Source: Clostridium muellerianum (GTDB taxonomy: Bacteria; Bacillota; Clostridia; Clostridiales; Clostridiaceae). From it: a DNA stretch of 64,000 nt. Position 1 is the first letter of the stretch; each line of letters opens with the position of its first letter. The translations under genes were made by a program, and so were the position numbers. The notes under the pieces were generated by a model, which saw only the letters and a list, made by a program, of their open reading frames with translations, had not been told where the DNA came from and searched no databases. Positions 28,947 to 39,490 of the stretch are shown here, piece by piece. Location: contig NZ_JABBNI010000020.1 in assembly GCF_012926525.1 (NCBI RefSeq), positions 27,112 through 91,111 of the forward strand, read 5' to 3'.

Positions 28947-29200
28947 AAATATTTCTCCTCTACTTCTTATAATTTGTATTTATAATTAGTTTTTTCTTAT
29001 GTAAAAAAATATATTAATACTATAGCCCAAATTTGAACAATTAACAATATACAAATCCAAGATTGGTAAAAGCAGTACATTTTGGTTTAAACTAAAAATA
29101 GATCATCTTTCTTAGGAAATTCAAAGTAAATTTCCAACCTTATATTATTTCAATACTTAACTTGTATATATTTTTTTAACAAAAGTACTGAATTAAGAAA

Positions 29201-29288
29201 TAACTTTCAACTGTATGGAGGCTGATATATGTTTTGGAGCGAGCAGTTCCTTCAAAACACATATCAGATATAATACAATTGAAAGTTA
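29201..29288. repeat. Hairpin repeat (second set, copy 2)
   Basis: TAACTTTCAACTGTAT (29201-29216) pairs with ATACAATTGAAAGTTA (29273-29288); inside, CTGATATATGTTTTG pairs with CAAAACACATATCAG. The inner part matches the element at 3156-3467, while the outer arm sequence is different yet still self-complementary. Confidence 0.75.
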
Positions 29289-29333
29289 CTTGGACTACAT
29301 TGTACGGCATAATGCTTTTATTACAATTTTATT

Positions 29334-29400
29334 GGAAACTCCTTTTCATTTTCTCATAGGAGTAAACCATTAGCACAAAATCAGGATTTTGATCTCCCGC
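29334..29400 (-). repeat. Dispersed 67-bp module, copy 2 of 3
   Basis: Minus-strand match to the modules at 3231-3297 and 43912-43979: GGGAGATCAAAATC, CTGATTTTGTG, ACTCC and GGAGTTTCC in the same order and spacing. It ends exactly at the stop codon of the HAD gene. Confidence 0.7.
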
Positions 29401-30195
29401 TTAAATAGAAGCAGCATATTCCTGAATTACATTGTACACTCCATTTTTATTATTATTTTCTGCAATGAAATTAGCATGTTTTTTAACATCTTCTGGAGCA
29501 TTCTCCATAGCATAGCTGTAATATGCCTCTTTAAACATACTTAAATCATTATAATAATCTCCAAAGACCATTGTATTATTTTCATCTACATCAAATTTTT
29601 CTTGAAGTATTTTTATGGCATTTCCTTTACTAGTACCCTTATTCATTATATCTATCCACTTGCCACCAGACACTACAAATTCAAGATTTTCATTTAAATT
29701 ATTTTTTAAATATTCAACAGTTTCTTGTTTTACACCATCCTTTATATAATAAGTCATTCTATAAATTGAACTTTTTACTTCTTTAAAAGCTTTTACTATT
29801 ACCCAAGGTACTTCAACAAATTTAAACTCCTCCAATATAGTCTGCGATGGATCTACTATATATGCATCCTCTGCAGCTCCTAAAAATAATTCTTCTCCAA
29901 AATCTCTTTTCAAATTTGCTACATGTTCTATATCTTTTGGCGAAATACAGCTAGAATAGAGAGTTTCTCCCTTATTATTATATTTTACTAGTGCACCATT
30001 ATGCGATATAAATATAATGCTTGTCTTTATTTTTTTAAAATTTTTGCTAAGCTGTGAATAAAATCTGCCACTAGCTGCTGCAAATTTTATATTTTTTTCT
30101 TGAAGATCATTTATTAATCCAAACATTTTTTCGTTTATCTTTCCCTCATCATTTACCAAAGTACCATCCATATCACTTGCTATAAGTTTTATCAT
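29401..30195 (-). CDS. Cof-type HAD-IIB phosphatase
   Basis: A 264-residue cytosolic HAD hydrolase, probably acting on sugar phosphates or related small molecules. Motif I DMDGTLVND (residues 8-16), motif II region FAAASGR, motif III Lys in NKGTSKGNAIKIL and motif IV VFGDYYNDLSMF are all present; the large C2 cap lies between. GGGGAGGA precedes the ATG. The 3' end borders a dispersed repeat module. Substrate cannot be predicted. Confidence 0.92.
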   Translation of the reverse strand: MIKLIASDMDGTLVNDEGKINEKMFGLINDLQEKNIKFAAASGRFYSQLSKNFKKIKTSIIFISHNGALVKYNNKGETLYSSCISPKDIEHVANLKRDFGEELFLGAAEDAYIVDPSQTILEEFKFVEVPWVIVKAFKEVKSSIYRMTYYIKDGVKQETVEYLKNNLNENLEFVVSGGKWIDIMNKGTSKGNAIKILQEKFDVDENNTMVFGDYYNDLSMFKEAYYSYAMENAPEDVKKHANFIAENNNKNGVYNVIQEYAASI

Positions 30196-30459
30196 TAAAT
30201 TTCCTCCCCAATATAATCTCCGATGACTACCTACCTCAATACTACAACTTATATCAAAGTTGTAGATATTTCTACTTTCTATATATTCAACAATTTATAT
30301 TATATATATTGTGTATAAAAACTCAATACTTTTTATTTAAAGAAGAGGTAATCATATCTCCTTTAATGTTTACTTTTTCATCTTTTACAGTATTTTCATA
30401 TATTGTTCATTATGTTCTTGTAATCTGCTTGTCCTATTATTACCTCTCCTGTTTTTTAG

Positions 30460-30636
30460 CTACTTCTTGATGTTTTCCTTTTGGATAATTCTGTAATACT
30501 CATCCAAAATAGAATCCAGCATTTGACTTGCAATTATTACTTCTGGATCCAGCAAATCTGATTTTTCTCTTATTAAGTCATTCATGTAAGTCCTAGTTTC
30601 ATCAATTTTCTTCAATAACTGTTCTATTCTATCCAT
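30460..30636 (-). CDS. Spo0E-like aspartyl-phosphate phosphatase
   Basis: A 58-residue helical protein of the Spo0E family, which in Bacillus removes phosphate from Spo0A-P and restrains sporulation. The family signature SQMLDSILDEYYR (SQxLD motif) is seen at about residues 36-48. The ATG at 30636 has GGAGGGAG directly upstream; the longer frame from 30669 would place that site inside the gene. Monocistronic. In Clostridia such proteins have been linked to Spo0A dephosphorylation, though specificity varies. Confidence 0.88.
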   Translation of the reverse strand: MDRIEQLLKKIDETRTYMNDLIREKSDLLDPEVIIASQMLDSILDEYYRIIQKENIKK

Positions 30637-30797
30637 AATACTCCCTCCTCTCACGACCAATATTATCATTTTGAGGAATATTATGGATTAAATTCTATAC
30701 GAATCATATTATTAGGGTATTACATAAATAAAAATGCTACATATTTAACCATTATGTTACATAAAGTGCAGTAACAATCTTAATTTTAACCTTTAAT

Positions 30798-31661
30798 CTA
30801 CACTTCAAAGGTTTCTAAAAAGTGTCTAGCTGCAGATGACAAATATCTATTTTTCATCCATATTATAGCTGTCTGTGTCTCTACAGAAGTTAGATTAATT
30901 TTCCTATAATTTAAATTAGAATTCGGAATAAGTCCAGTAGCAGCTTTAGGTACAATAGCTACTCCAATTCCAGTACTTGCCCAAAGAAGTATAGATCTAA
31001 CATCATCACCTCTACAAATAATCTTGGGCTTAACTTCTTCTTTTTCAAATGCATCAACTATAACATTCTCAAATCTTCTATCAATTACTAATGGTGTATC
31101 CACAAGTTCAGCAATTTCCACAGCTCCTTGTTTATTATAAGAATATGAATTGCTGCTAGCTGTTACCATTGGCTCTTTAGGTAAGCATATTGATTCATAA
31201 ATTTTAGAATTAAATGGAGTTCGTATAATACCAATTTCTATTGTTCCGCTATTGAGCAATTCCATTATCCTATAAGTATCGCCATCCCATATTTGAAAAT
31301 CAATCCCTGGATATTTCTCATGAAAACTATGGATTCTCTCCGGCAAAAGTGTTGCCCCTGAAGATGGTACTGTACCAATTAACAAAGTTCCTTGAACCCC
31401 TTCATTAATATCCTTTAATTCTCTTACTGTAGTTTCCATTAAGTTTAACATCTGTTCAGCACGATATCGTAATTTTTCTCCCGTATCTGTTAATTGTATT
31501 TTGCGTGTGCTTCTATCTATTAGTTTCACCCCTAGTTCATACTCCAACAATTTTAATTGATGGCTAAGTGGAGGTTGAGCTATATGTAATCTTTCGGCAG
31601 CTCTCGTTATATTCTCTTCTTCAGCAATAGCAAGAAAATACTTTAATTGTCTTATATCCAT
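30798..31661 (-). CDS. LysR-type transcriptional regulator
   Basis: Winged-helix N-terminus MDIRQLKYFLAIAEEENITRAAERLHIAQPPLSHQLKLLE, then a periplasmic-binding-protein-like effector domain of about 200 residues, 287 in total. The ATG at 31661 begins the conserved LysR start; the frame continues to 31691 without a better site. Divergent from the TauE/SafE permease gene with an ATAC-N7-GTAT palindrome between them, so it probably controls that permease. Effector unknown. Confidence 0.92.
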   Translation of the reverse strand: MDIRQLKYFLAIAEEENITRAAERLHIAQPPLSHQLKLLEYELGVKLIDRSTRKIQLTDTGEKLRYRAEQMLNLMETTVRELKDINEGVQGTLLIGTVPSSGATLLPERIHSFHEKYPGIDFQIWDGDTYRIMELLNSGTIEIGIIRTPFNSKIYESICLPKEPMVTASSNSYSYNKQGAVEIAELVDTPLVIDRRFENVIVDAFEKEEVKPKIICRGDDVRSILLWASTGIGVAIVPKAATGLIPNSNLNYRKINLTSVETQTAIIWMKNRYLSSAARHFLETFEV

Positions 31662-31688
31662 ACAAACAATCACTTCCCATACATTATT

Positions 31689-31705
31689 CATACTTTATAA
31701 GTATG
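31689..31705. promoter_or_regulatory. LysR-type binding site (ATAC-N7-GTAT)
   Basis: Perfect palindrome CATACTTTATAAGTATG, containing ATAC-N7-GTAT as in sites bound by CbnR/BenM-type LysR proteins, with a second half-like ATACTTTATATAT just beyond. It lies in the divergent region between the lysR gene and the TauE/SafE gene. Confidence 0.65.
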
Positions 31706-31868
31706 ATTATAATACTTTATATATATTTTTCATATAAAATCTTCTTTGTTATAATAATAGATGAAAAGTTAAGCATGCTTAAAAACTAGTACTATCAAAT
31801 ATTTAAGTTATTTAATTTCTAATATATTTTTATCTTTTATAAAACTAAAATTTTAGGGAGGGATATCC

Positions 31869-32624
31869 TTGGATAATAACTTAATTTTCTTATGTACAGC
31901 TTGTTTTTTTGCAGCTTTTGTTGACTCCATATCTGGTGGTGGAGGTATAATAAGCTTACCAGCATATTTATTAGCAGGCATACCACCACATCTAGCACTA
32001 GGTACAAATAAGTTTACTTCCTGTTGTTCAACCTTTTCCAGCTCAATTAAATTTGCACAATCTAAAAAAGTAGATTTTAATATATTAAAATACTTAATTC
32101 CTTTTAGCTTTATTGGTGCTATTTTAGGAGCAACTACTGTACTTAGTATAAAAACAAGTTATCTTAATACTATAGTACTTATACTCCTACTATTTGTTGG
32201 GTTATACAGCTTATTTTCTAAAAATGTAGGAATAGAGGATAAATTTAAAGATATTTCAAAAAAAAATATAACTCTAGGTATTATTCTTGCTCTATTCTTA
32301 GGCTTTTACGATGGCTTTCTAGGAGCTGGCGTTGGTACTTTTTTGATTTTTGGACTTATAAAAATATATAATTTTAACTTTGTAAGAGCAGGGGGAAACT
32401 GTAAAGTAATGAACTTTGTAGGTAATATTGCATCTATCATTGTATTTGCAGTAAGAGGAGAAATTAACTATAAAATAGGTTTACCTGTTGCAGTATTTAT
32501 GATAATAGGTGCACATTTAGGAGCAAAAATAGCTTTAATGAAAGGTTCTAAAATTATAAAGCCTATTTTTGTGACTATGTCTTTAGCTGTCGCAGCTAAA
32601 TTACTGTATAGCATGGTACTTTAG
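31869..32624 (+). CDS. TauE/SafE-family membrane permease
   Basis: A 251-residue protein with about eight membrane segments. The first repeat holds FAAFVDSISGGGGIISLPAYLLAGIPPHLALGTNKF, and the second GFYDGFLGAGVGTFLIFGLI...GNCKVMNFVGN, both typical of the TauE/SafE group of sulfite or organosulfur anion exporters. TTG start after AGGGAGGGA. Divergent from and probably regulated by the LysR protein. A long imperfect hairpin at 32700-32775 separates it from the convergent giant gene. Substrate inferred only by family. Confidence 0.9.
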   Translation: MDNNLIFLCTACFFAAFVDSISGGGGIISLPAYLLAGIPPHLALGTNKFTSCCSTFSSSIKFAQSKKVDFNILKYLIPFSFIGAILGATTVLSIKTSYLNTIVLILLLFVGLYSLFSKNVGIEDKFKDISKKNITLGIILALFLGFYDGFLGAGVGTFLIFGLIKIYNFNFVRAGGNCKVMNFVGNIASIIVFAVRGEINYKIGLPVAVFMIIGAHLGAKIALMKGSKIIKPIFVTMSLAVAAKLLYSMVL

Positions 32625-32699
32625 AGGATACTATTATGAAGTTTGCTACTATAGGTATTAAACTTATAGTGCTAAAAGATTCTATTCTTCTTATATATA

Positions 32700-32775
32700 A
32701 AAAAAGCTTAAGGACTTCCCCCTATTTAATAAAATCAGGTTGTCAAAGTCCTCAGGCCTTACTAAAATTTAAGCT
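32700..32775. terminator. Probable shared terminator between convergent genes
   Basis: AAAGCTTAAGGACTT on the left can pair with AAGTCCT and TTTAAGCTTT on the right across a large interrupted loop, with A/T runs at the ends. It is weaker than the other terminators here. Confidence 0.45.
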
Positions 32776-32779
32776 TTAT

Positions 32780-35700
32780 CTATAAACCATAATCTGTAAT
32801 AGGTTTAGTATTTATTATAACAGTACTTTTATCTGTAACTCCACTTTGTACAATAAATTTTCCACTAGTTATCCAAGTATCTGGACAAGTAATAATTATA
32901 TCGTTACAATTTAAATTTAATTTTGTAATTATACAGGAATCATCAAACTCTAACGTTGTCTTTCCTTTATTAATTTGTACTGTTCCAAACTGTCCAGCAG
33001 TTGCTTTACCAGTTGTAGTACCAGGTATAACACCGGTTATAACTAAATTGTCAACTACTCCACTATCTACTGTTAAATTTGTATTAGTACCATTTATATT
33101 TAAATTGGTAATTACTGTTTCTTGTTCCAAGGTAACCTCGGAAAATACTGCCCCTAAATCTAAATCAGTAATTTGTGAATTGGACACTTCAAGTATTGCT
33201 GTTACTGCACTTGCGTCCATATTAATTTTTTTAATTGTACTTTTTGTATCTATTCCAGAATAGCTGTATTTATCTAATATAACTTTTCCACTGCTTATAA
33301 TAGAAACATTATTTGTATTCATTCCTTTTATATTGAACACACTATCACCAGTTGCTCCACTTATAGATACATCTATCTTATTACTGTCATTTATCGCTGC
33401 AGTTACATTATTAAGTGATACACTTTCCTTGTCTCTTATATTTACATTCAATTGTCCATTCTCAATATCTAAATTGTTCACTTGAATTCCACTACAACCG
33501 CTCTTTAAATTTACTGCAGTATTTACTGGTAGTGTCAAAGCATATTTATTAGTTCCACTGCTATCTAAAATAATATTTCTATTTATATCAATTGAATTTG
33601 TTAATGTTATTCCCTTTTCTAAAGTTACCTGTTTTACACAATTATCTGCAAGAGCATTCTTTAATCCTACCTCATCACTTACAAAAGCTTGATTTAATTT
33701 TATTGTTACCTTGTATACCTTGGTCACTAAAGTATCCTGAGATTTGGATTCAACTAAAATCACATCATTAATATTGAAAGCATTTGTAGTCCATTGTTCT
33801 GCATCAAGTGGTGTACCATTTACTTTTACTATTATAGTCTCATTAGTTTCACCTTTTTCTATAGATATACCTGTTAATGTTTCACTATCACACTTTACTA
33901 AATTTACTCCATTAGGATTTGAAACTGTTACTAAAGCTTTACTTAAATCTATATCATGGCTTACTATTTTTATAGAATTTAAGTCAGCCTTATGACTAGC
34001 TAATACTCCATCTATTAACGTTTCATTAGTATCTGAATAGTATACATATATTTCTTTTAAATTATTTTTTACATTGGATATTACATTGTTTTCTAAAGCT
34101 GTAGTAGATTTTTGAAGTCCTTGAAGTTCTATTGCTGCACTAAACATTCCATTTGGTTCACTTGTTTCTATTGGAGTAAGTGGGTTATTCCATACATTAT
34201 CTACTGTATTATCTATAACATGAATATTATTTGACATAAAGAATTCTTTAATTTCAGTATTGAAAGCTTCTACAAATATACCCTGTCTTGCCATGTTACT
34301 TATATTATTATTCATTATATTTAATCCATTAATAGATGCTTGTGAAGTTGTATTTCCCGATTTATAAACTGTTATACCTGAACCACAAGCCGCTTCTGAA
34401 GTAGGTCTTACTATATTTTTAATTATATTGCCATAAATGCCACAATTATCTCCCTGAACATATATACCATTTTCTGCACACTCTTTTCCATCTATGGTTA
34501 AATTTACAATGGCTACATCATTGCTCTTAATTCCAATAACCGCACTATAATTAACAAAGCTTAACTTACTTATATTACTACCCGCAATTATTTGTTTCTT
34601 TTCTTGTACTAGTTCTACTAAAGGATTGTGACCTAATACGACTGGTCTTAATATTTCTATTGGATTAGATATATTTTCTATATCCGATAGAATATTGATA
34701 ATACCTACTTCTGGCCACTCCCCTAATATAGTTCTTAAACTACTTTCTGTAGAAACATCATAAATCACATGATTGTCTGGTAAATTAGGAATATCAGTGT
34801 ATACTATACGTTTATTTGGTGCAAAATCTATAAATTCACTACCTGTAATATTTATACGCCTAGGTATTGAATTATTCTCTCCAATTATTGAAATACCTTT
34901 AGTCCCATTTACAAGAGAATGTTCAAATTGTGAATTTATAATTATATTAGAACATTTACCGATAGTTACTACACAAGCTTGAATATTATATTTTAGCTTA
35001 TTTTCAATTATTCTAGCATTTCTAACATCATGAAGGACTATAGCCTGATTATTACTTGTAAATTCGCATCCTATAATACTTATACCATATGATTTCTCAT
35101 TGCAGTTAACTCCTACATCCCAATTATCAATTTGAAGTTCTGTAACTGCTACATCATTTGATAATATATTAATAGCTGTTGCTGACTTTTCTGTTTTAGA
35201 CTTTAATACAGCATTAGAGGTTCCTTGTAAAGTTACAGGTCTATTTATTTCTAAAGCTTCATCATATACTCCTGGTAATAGGTTAATCTTAGCTATAGAA
35301 TACACAAGTACACTATATTTCAATACTTTAATATCATCTACTGAAACTTCTCTATTATCTACAGCACCACTTATATTAGTTATACTTTTACCACTTATAG
35401 CTATATCTTCAAAAATGCCCTCTAGTATGATATTTTTAATGTTATTTTGAGTTAGTGCAAATATTACTGCTGAAGAATTACCTGCTTTAGCTGTATCAGT
35501 ATTAGTTTGCTCATATCCTTCTACATGAATAGTATTTATATCTGTAACTCCACTTTCTATATTCATATTATCAATGTTTTTTCCGCTAATATTTAGATTA
35601 TTAGCATTTAGATTTAAAGTTTCAACACTTGCTTCATCAGATAAAGTCAAAGTTGTATCCTGTGCATTAACTTGAACTGTTTTAACCTTTTCTTTTGCAG

Positions 35701-38700
35701 CTACTTGAATATTTGCTTTAGGTGCTTCTACTGCTATTCTTTCAACTTTTGCTTCAGGATTAACTGCAACTACTGCTCGTGGTGTTCTTACATTCACATT
35801 TTTAACTTTTGAATTAGCCACTTGAAGTGTTGGCGGTGGTGCTGTTGGTTTTTCTTGGGCATCCATATTAATGCTTCCAATGTCACTTGGTATAGGTGGT
35901 TGAGCTGCAGAAGCAGGACATGGATTTACTGCCACTCTTGCATTACAGGAAATTTGCACTGTGTCTGTTTTTACGCCATTTAAATTAATACTATTGATAG
36001 ATCCTGAGAGTATTTTTATTCCACCACTAATATCTACATTTTCAATTGTCATACTTCCGTGTTCTCCTATATCTATAACCAGCTCTCCATCTATAATTAA
36101 GCTTCTGAGTACACTTTCATCAGCACCATTTCCAAATGTTATATCATTACCCAAATTTGGAGTTGTTAAAGTAAATTTATTAGTTCCATTACTATCCAAA
36201 ATAATATATTTATTTATAGAAAGAGCACTAGTTAGTGTTATATCATTTAATAAAGATATATGACCTATAGAATCATCTAAAAGTGCAGCTCTCAATTGTT
36301 GTTCATCAGCTACATTAATAGGTTGTAATGTCTTTTGAATTATTGCTATCTTATATACATTGGTTACTACTTTATCTTGAGATGTGCATTTAACCGAAAT
36401 TACATCATTAATATTGAAATCATAGGAATCCCATAATGCTTTATCAATTACAGTAGTCACTCCATTTCTTACTACTTCCAGAACTACAATTGAATTAGGT
36501 TCACCTTGTGTTATACTAATACCTGTTGTAGTCTGAGTACCTACCTCTAAAGCAGCCCCATTAGGATTGATATCTGTTATTAAAGCTTTATTTAAATCTA
36601 CTAGATAAGTTGCTATTTGTATAGAACTTAAATTAGCATTATGACTTTTAAGAACTCCATTTATTTGGGTTTCGTCAGTATCGCTAAAGTATATATAACT
36701 TCTCTTTAGATTATTTTTAACATCAAATATTAAGTTATCTTTAAATTCAGTGGTAGATTTTTGAAGTCCTTGAAGTTCTATTGCTGCACTAAATATACCA
36801 TTTGGTTCCTGTGTTTCTATTGGAGTAAGTGGATCATTCCATACATCATTTACTCTATTGTTTGTAATCGAAATATTAGTTGACATAAAGAATTGTTTAG
36901 TTTCAGTATTTAGTGTTTCTACAAATATACCATGTCTTGCTGTAGTGTTTATAATATTTGAAGCTATATTTAAAATGCTAATAGGTGAAGGACTTGCTGT
37001 AGTTCCTTCCTTATACGCTATTATACCATCACCACAGGCTGCTTTCCCTTCAGGTCTTACTATATTTCTAATTATATTGTTATAAATACTACAGTTATCT
37101 CCATGAACATATATACCATTTTGTGCAAAGTTATTTCCATCTACAATTAAATTTTGGATTGTTACATTGTTGCTATCTGCTGCAATAACTGCGCTATAAG
37201 GTACAAAGCTTAAATTGCCTATAGTAGAAGCTGCTGATATCTTGATTTCTCTGGATACTCCGCTTAATATAACAGGGCTTTTTATTTCTATTGGAGTAGC
37301 TATATCTAATATACTCTGTAGAATATTAACAGTACCTATTTCTCTCCAATTTGTGAGTACATCTCTTAAATCATTTTCTGTAGAAACACCATATATTACA
37401 TGATTGAATGGTAAGTCAGGAATATTAGTATATGTCACACGTTTACGCCAAGTAAAACCTGTAAAGCTGCTGCCTGTAATATTTATATTTTCAAATGAAG
37501 AATAGTTATCAATTATTGAAATACCTATAAAATCATTGTTAGGTGAATTTTCAAATTCTGCATTTATATCTAAATTACTGCAGTTGCCTTCAATTGTGAT
37601 AGAAGTTTTACTGTTATCCTTAAATTTAGTTTTCAATACCTTAGAGTTTATACTGTTACTAAATACTAACGCCTCATTGTTATTTATAAATTCACACTCT
37701 GAAATATCTATATTAGATAAATTTGAAAAATTAAGTGCAGTATTAAAATCCATCATGTGCACATTTTTTAAACTTATTGAACTATCAAATAAAAATTGAC
37801 CCTGGAATCTAATTCCACTTGAATTTGGTTTTAAAGCTATAATATTTATATTTTTCAATTCAACCTGTATATTTTTTAAAGATAAAATATACATACTTAG
37901 TTCAGACAAAATTAAATTAGTAAGAATATTACCATGATCATCAACCATTCCTGAAATAGTAATACTCCTTGAAATATCAACTAAATGATTAGATATGCTA
38001 AAATTACCTGCTGGAATATTAATATTAGTTATAGAAACATCATCTAATGCATTAGATAATTCTTCATTATCTCTAATTTGTCCAACTACATTAAAAGATA
38101 TATTTGGTGAATTTATTTCAGAACCTGCATTTATGCTGATAACTGTAATTCCAGTTTTATTTACTAAAATTCTTCCACTTTCATCTACTGGTATATTGAT
38201 ATCATTAGAAGTATAATTTAAAGCTGCTGAATTTTCATTTATAACATTTCTTTCTGCCATAATAGAAGTTCCTGTAGGTAAATATATTTCAGGATTCTTT
38301 ATAATTACCAAAGATATTCTGTCATACTTTCTTGAAGAGGAGGTAGCAATTACTTTATACTCTCCATTAACAACTTCTACAGCTTTTTCTGAAAACCATA
38401 CTAAACCATCATCACTTATTTCCAAAACAGCTAGAGTTTTTTTGTCTCCATCTTTTTTAACCTTATAAGCTGCAGAAAAATTATTACCAAGTTGATATAA
38501 ATTGCAGCTTTCTATTGATACATCTCCATCCTGTTTACTGTCAGTAACTAGTTTTGAATCATCATACTCTACAATAAGTCTAGGCCACATATACTCCTGG
38601 GTATATTCTCTACTTCTGAACCATATAAAAGATGAAGCACTCTCAGATGCTATTACTTCTATTCCATGAACAACTTCAGTTTTGTCATTTATCCATTGGT

Positions 38701-39076
38701 TAACAATAGATGTAACATCTATATCAAAATATCCATTTAAATTACCATCACTCATAATAGAACTTGAACCTAGTTCTTCATGAGAAGGTTGATTGTTCCA
38801 GTTAACCTCCATTTCTTCAAAGTTCTGAAGTAATTTATAAGCTGTTACTTCCTGCTGTCCTGTTTTTTCTTTTTTATAAACGTATAATCTTAATAATACT
38901 CTTGAAATACTTACCTTTGAAAATATTGAAGAAACATCAAACTTTAAAAGGGTTTTATAATAATCATTTCCTGATGAAGAACTTCCAATTAGTAATGAAT
39001 CTGATTTTCCAAAATTAACTTTTGCATTATACTTACTTATACAACTGTCCTCAATGGGAAAAAGCACTTCTATCAA
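32780..39076 (-). CDS. Giant right-handed beta-helix protein with N-terminal DNRLRE-like domain
   Basis: About 2098 residues. Residues 1-180 resemble a DNRLRE/carbohydrate-binding-type beta-sandwich (LLKFDVSSIFSKVSISRVLLRLYVY, VNWNNQP, DIDVTSIVNQWI, SFIWFRSREY). A linker of about 130 residues follows, then two long beta-helix regions built from repeated N/I/D-rich coils. The two regions are duplicates: the segment with ENDLRDVLTNW and NGIFSAAIELQGLQKST recurs about 880 residues later as ESSLRTILGEW and NGMFSAAIELQGLQKST. A proline/alanine-rich break lies in between (PCPASAAQPPIPS). The end has short beta repeats. No signal peptide, sortase motif or S-layer module is visible. I chose the TTG at 39076, since AGGAGATG overlaps the ATG at 39085. 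Likely a surface, spore-surface or adhesin structure; function unknown. Confidence 0.8.
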   Translation of the reverse strand: MIEVLFPIEDSCISKYNAKVNFGKSDSLLIGSSSSGNDYYKTLLKFDVSSIFSKVSISRVLLRLYVYKKEKTGQQEVTAYKLLQNFEEMEVNWNNQPSHEELGSSSIMSDGNLNGYFDIDVTSIVNQWINDKTEVVHGIEVIASESASSFIWFRSREYTQEYMWPRLIVEYDDSKLVTDSKQDGDVSIESCNLYQLGNNFSAAYKVKKDGDKKTLAVLEISDDGLVWFSEKAVEVVNGEYKVIATSSSRKYDRISLVIIKNPEIYLPTGTSIMAERNVINENSAALNYTSNDINIPVDESGRILVNKTGITVISINAGSEINSPNISFNVVGQIRDNEELSNALDDVSITNINIPAGNFSISNHLVDISRSITISGMVDDHGNILTNLILSELSMYILSLKNIQVELKNINIIALKPNSSGIRFQGQFLFDSSISLKNVHMMDFNTALNFSNLSNIDISECEFINNNEALVFSNSINSKVLKTKFKDNSKTSITIEGNCSNLDINAEFENSPNNDFIGISIIDNYSSFENINITGSSFTGFTWRKRVTYTNIPDLPFNHVIYGVSTENDLRDVLTNWREIGTVNILQSILDIATPIEIKSPVILSGVSREIKISAASTIGNLSFVPYSAVIAADSNNVTIQNLIVDGNNFAQNGIYVHGDNCSIYNNIIRNIVRPEGKAACGDGIIAYKEGTTASPSPISILNIASNIINTTARHGIFVETLNTETKQFFMSTNISITNNRVNDVWNDPLTPIETQEPNGIFSAAIELQGLQKSTTEFKDNLIFDVKNNLKRSYIYFSDTDETQINGVLKSHNANLSSIQIATYLVDLNKALITDINPNGAALEVGTQTTTGISITQGEPNSIVVLEVVRNGVTTVIDKALWDSYDFNINDVISVKCTSQDKVVTNVYKIAIIQKTLQPINVADEQQLRAALLDDSIGHISLLNDITLTSALSINKYIILDSNGTNKFTLTTPNLGNDITFGNGADESVLRSLIIDGELVIDIGEHGSMTIENVDISGGIKILSGSINSINLNGVKTDTVQISCNARVAVNPCPASAAQPPIPSDIGSINMDAQEKPTAPPPTLQVANSKVKNVNVRTPRAVVAVNPEAKVERIAVEAPKANIQVAAKEKVKTVQVNAQDTTLTLSDEASVETLNLNANNLNISGKNIDNMNIESGVTDINTIHVEGYEQTNTDTAKAGNSSAVIFALTQNNIKNIILEGIFEDIAISGKSITNISGAVDNREVSVDDIKVLKYSVLVYSIAKINLLPGVYDEALEINRPVTLQGTSNAVLKSKTEKSATAINILSNDVAVTELQIDNWDVGVNCNEKSYGISIIGCEFTSNNQAIVLHDVRNARIIENKLKYNIQACVVTIGKCSNIIINSQFEHSLVNGTKGISIIGENNSIPRRINITGSEFIDFAPNKRIVYTDIPNLPDNHVIYDVSTESSLRTILGEWPEVGIINILSDIENISNPIEILRPVVLGHNPLVELVQEKKQIIAGSNISKLSFVNYSAVIGIKSNDVAIVNLTIDGKECAENGIYVQGDNCGIYGNIIKNIVRPTSEAACGSGITVYKSGNTTSQASINGLNIMNNNISNMARQGIFVEAFNTEIKEFFMSNNIHVIDNTVDNVWNNPLTPIETSEPNGMFSAAIELQGLQKSTTALENNVISNVKNNLKEIYVYYSDTNETLIDGVLASHKADLNSIKIVSHDIDLSKALVTVSNPNGVNLVKCDSETLTGISIEKGETNETIIVKVNGTPLDAEQWTTNAFNINDVILVESKSQDTLVTKVYKVTIKLNQAFVSDEVGLKNALADNCVKQVTLEKGITLTNSIDINRNIILDSSGTNKYALTLPVNTAVNLKSGCSGIQVNNLDIENGQLNVNIRDKESVSLNNVTAAINDSNKIDVSISGATGDSVFNIKGMNTNNVSIISSGKVILDKYSYSGIDTKSTIKKINMDASAVTAILEVSNSQITDLDLGAVFSEVTLEQETVITNLNINGTNTNLTVDSGVVDNLVITGVIPGTTTGKATAGQFGTVQINKGKTTLEFDDSCIITKLNLNCNDIIITCPDTWITSGKFIVQSGVTDKSTVIINTKPITDYGL

Positions 39077-39321
39077 AATTATCATCTCCTAAACTTAACA
39101 TTTTACAAAGTTTGCTCTGAAGTTCAAAATCTACCTAAATTAGGTTTCACTTCATTAAAATTAATTTTCATTGAATATATTACGTCTAATAGTACATAAT
39201 ATGTTGCTTTTATACATTTGGGATAAAAATTAAAACATAAATTTTTATCCACATTAGCAATTCGTAATTCTTGTTATTTACAATAATTTTGCTAAACTAT
39301 ATAAAAAGTTTTCATAAAATA

Positions 39322-39367
39322 AATAACTCCTCAAAATACATATTCATGCATTCTAAGAAGTTATTTT
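39322..39367. terminator. Bidirectional terminator downstream of nadE
   Basis: AATAACTCCTCAAAATaCAT pairs imperfectly with ATGCATTCTAAGAAGTTATT, then TTTT. It lies between the start of the giant gene and the nadE 3' end. The remainder of 39077-39490 shows nothing else recognisable. Confidence 0.65.
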
Positions 39368-39490
39368 TCACCTTCAACCCTAATATAGCCATTTGTAATT
39401 GAACTTGGATTCGGCAAGTAATTTATATAAGCATTGATATAGCTATATTTTATTAGTATGAAAATTTTTTTATAAGGAAATTAAGTAGTA

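Noticed and set aside
33048..38216. Plus-strand open frames inside the giant gene
   Set aside because: They are short, lack ribosome-binding sites and lie opposite a continuous frame of about 2100 codons, so they are shadows.
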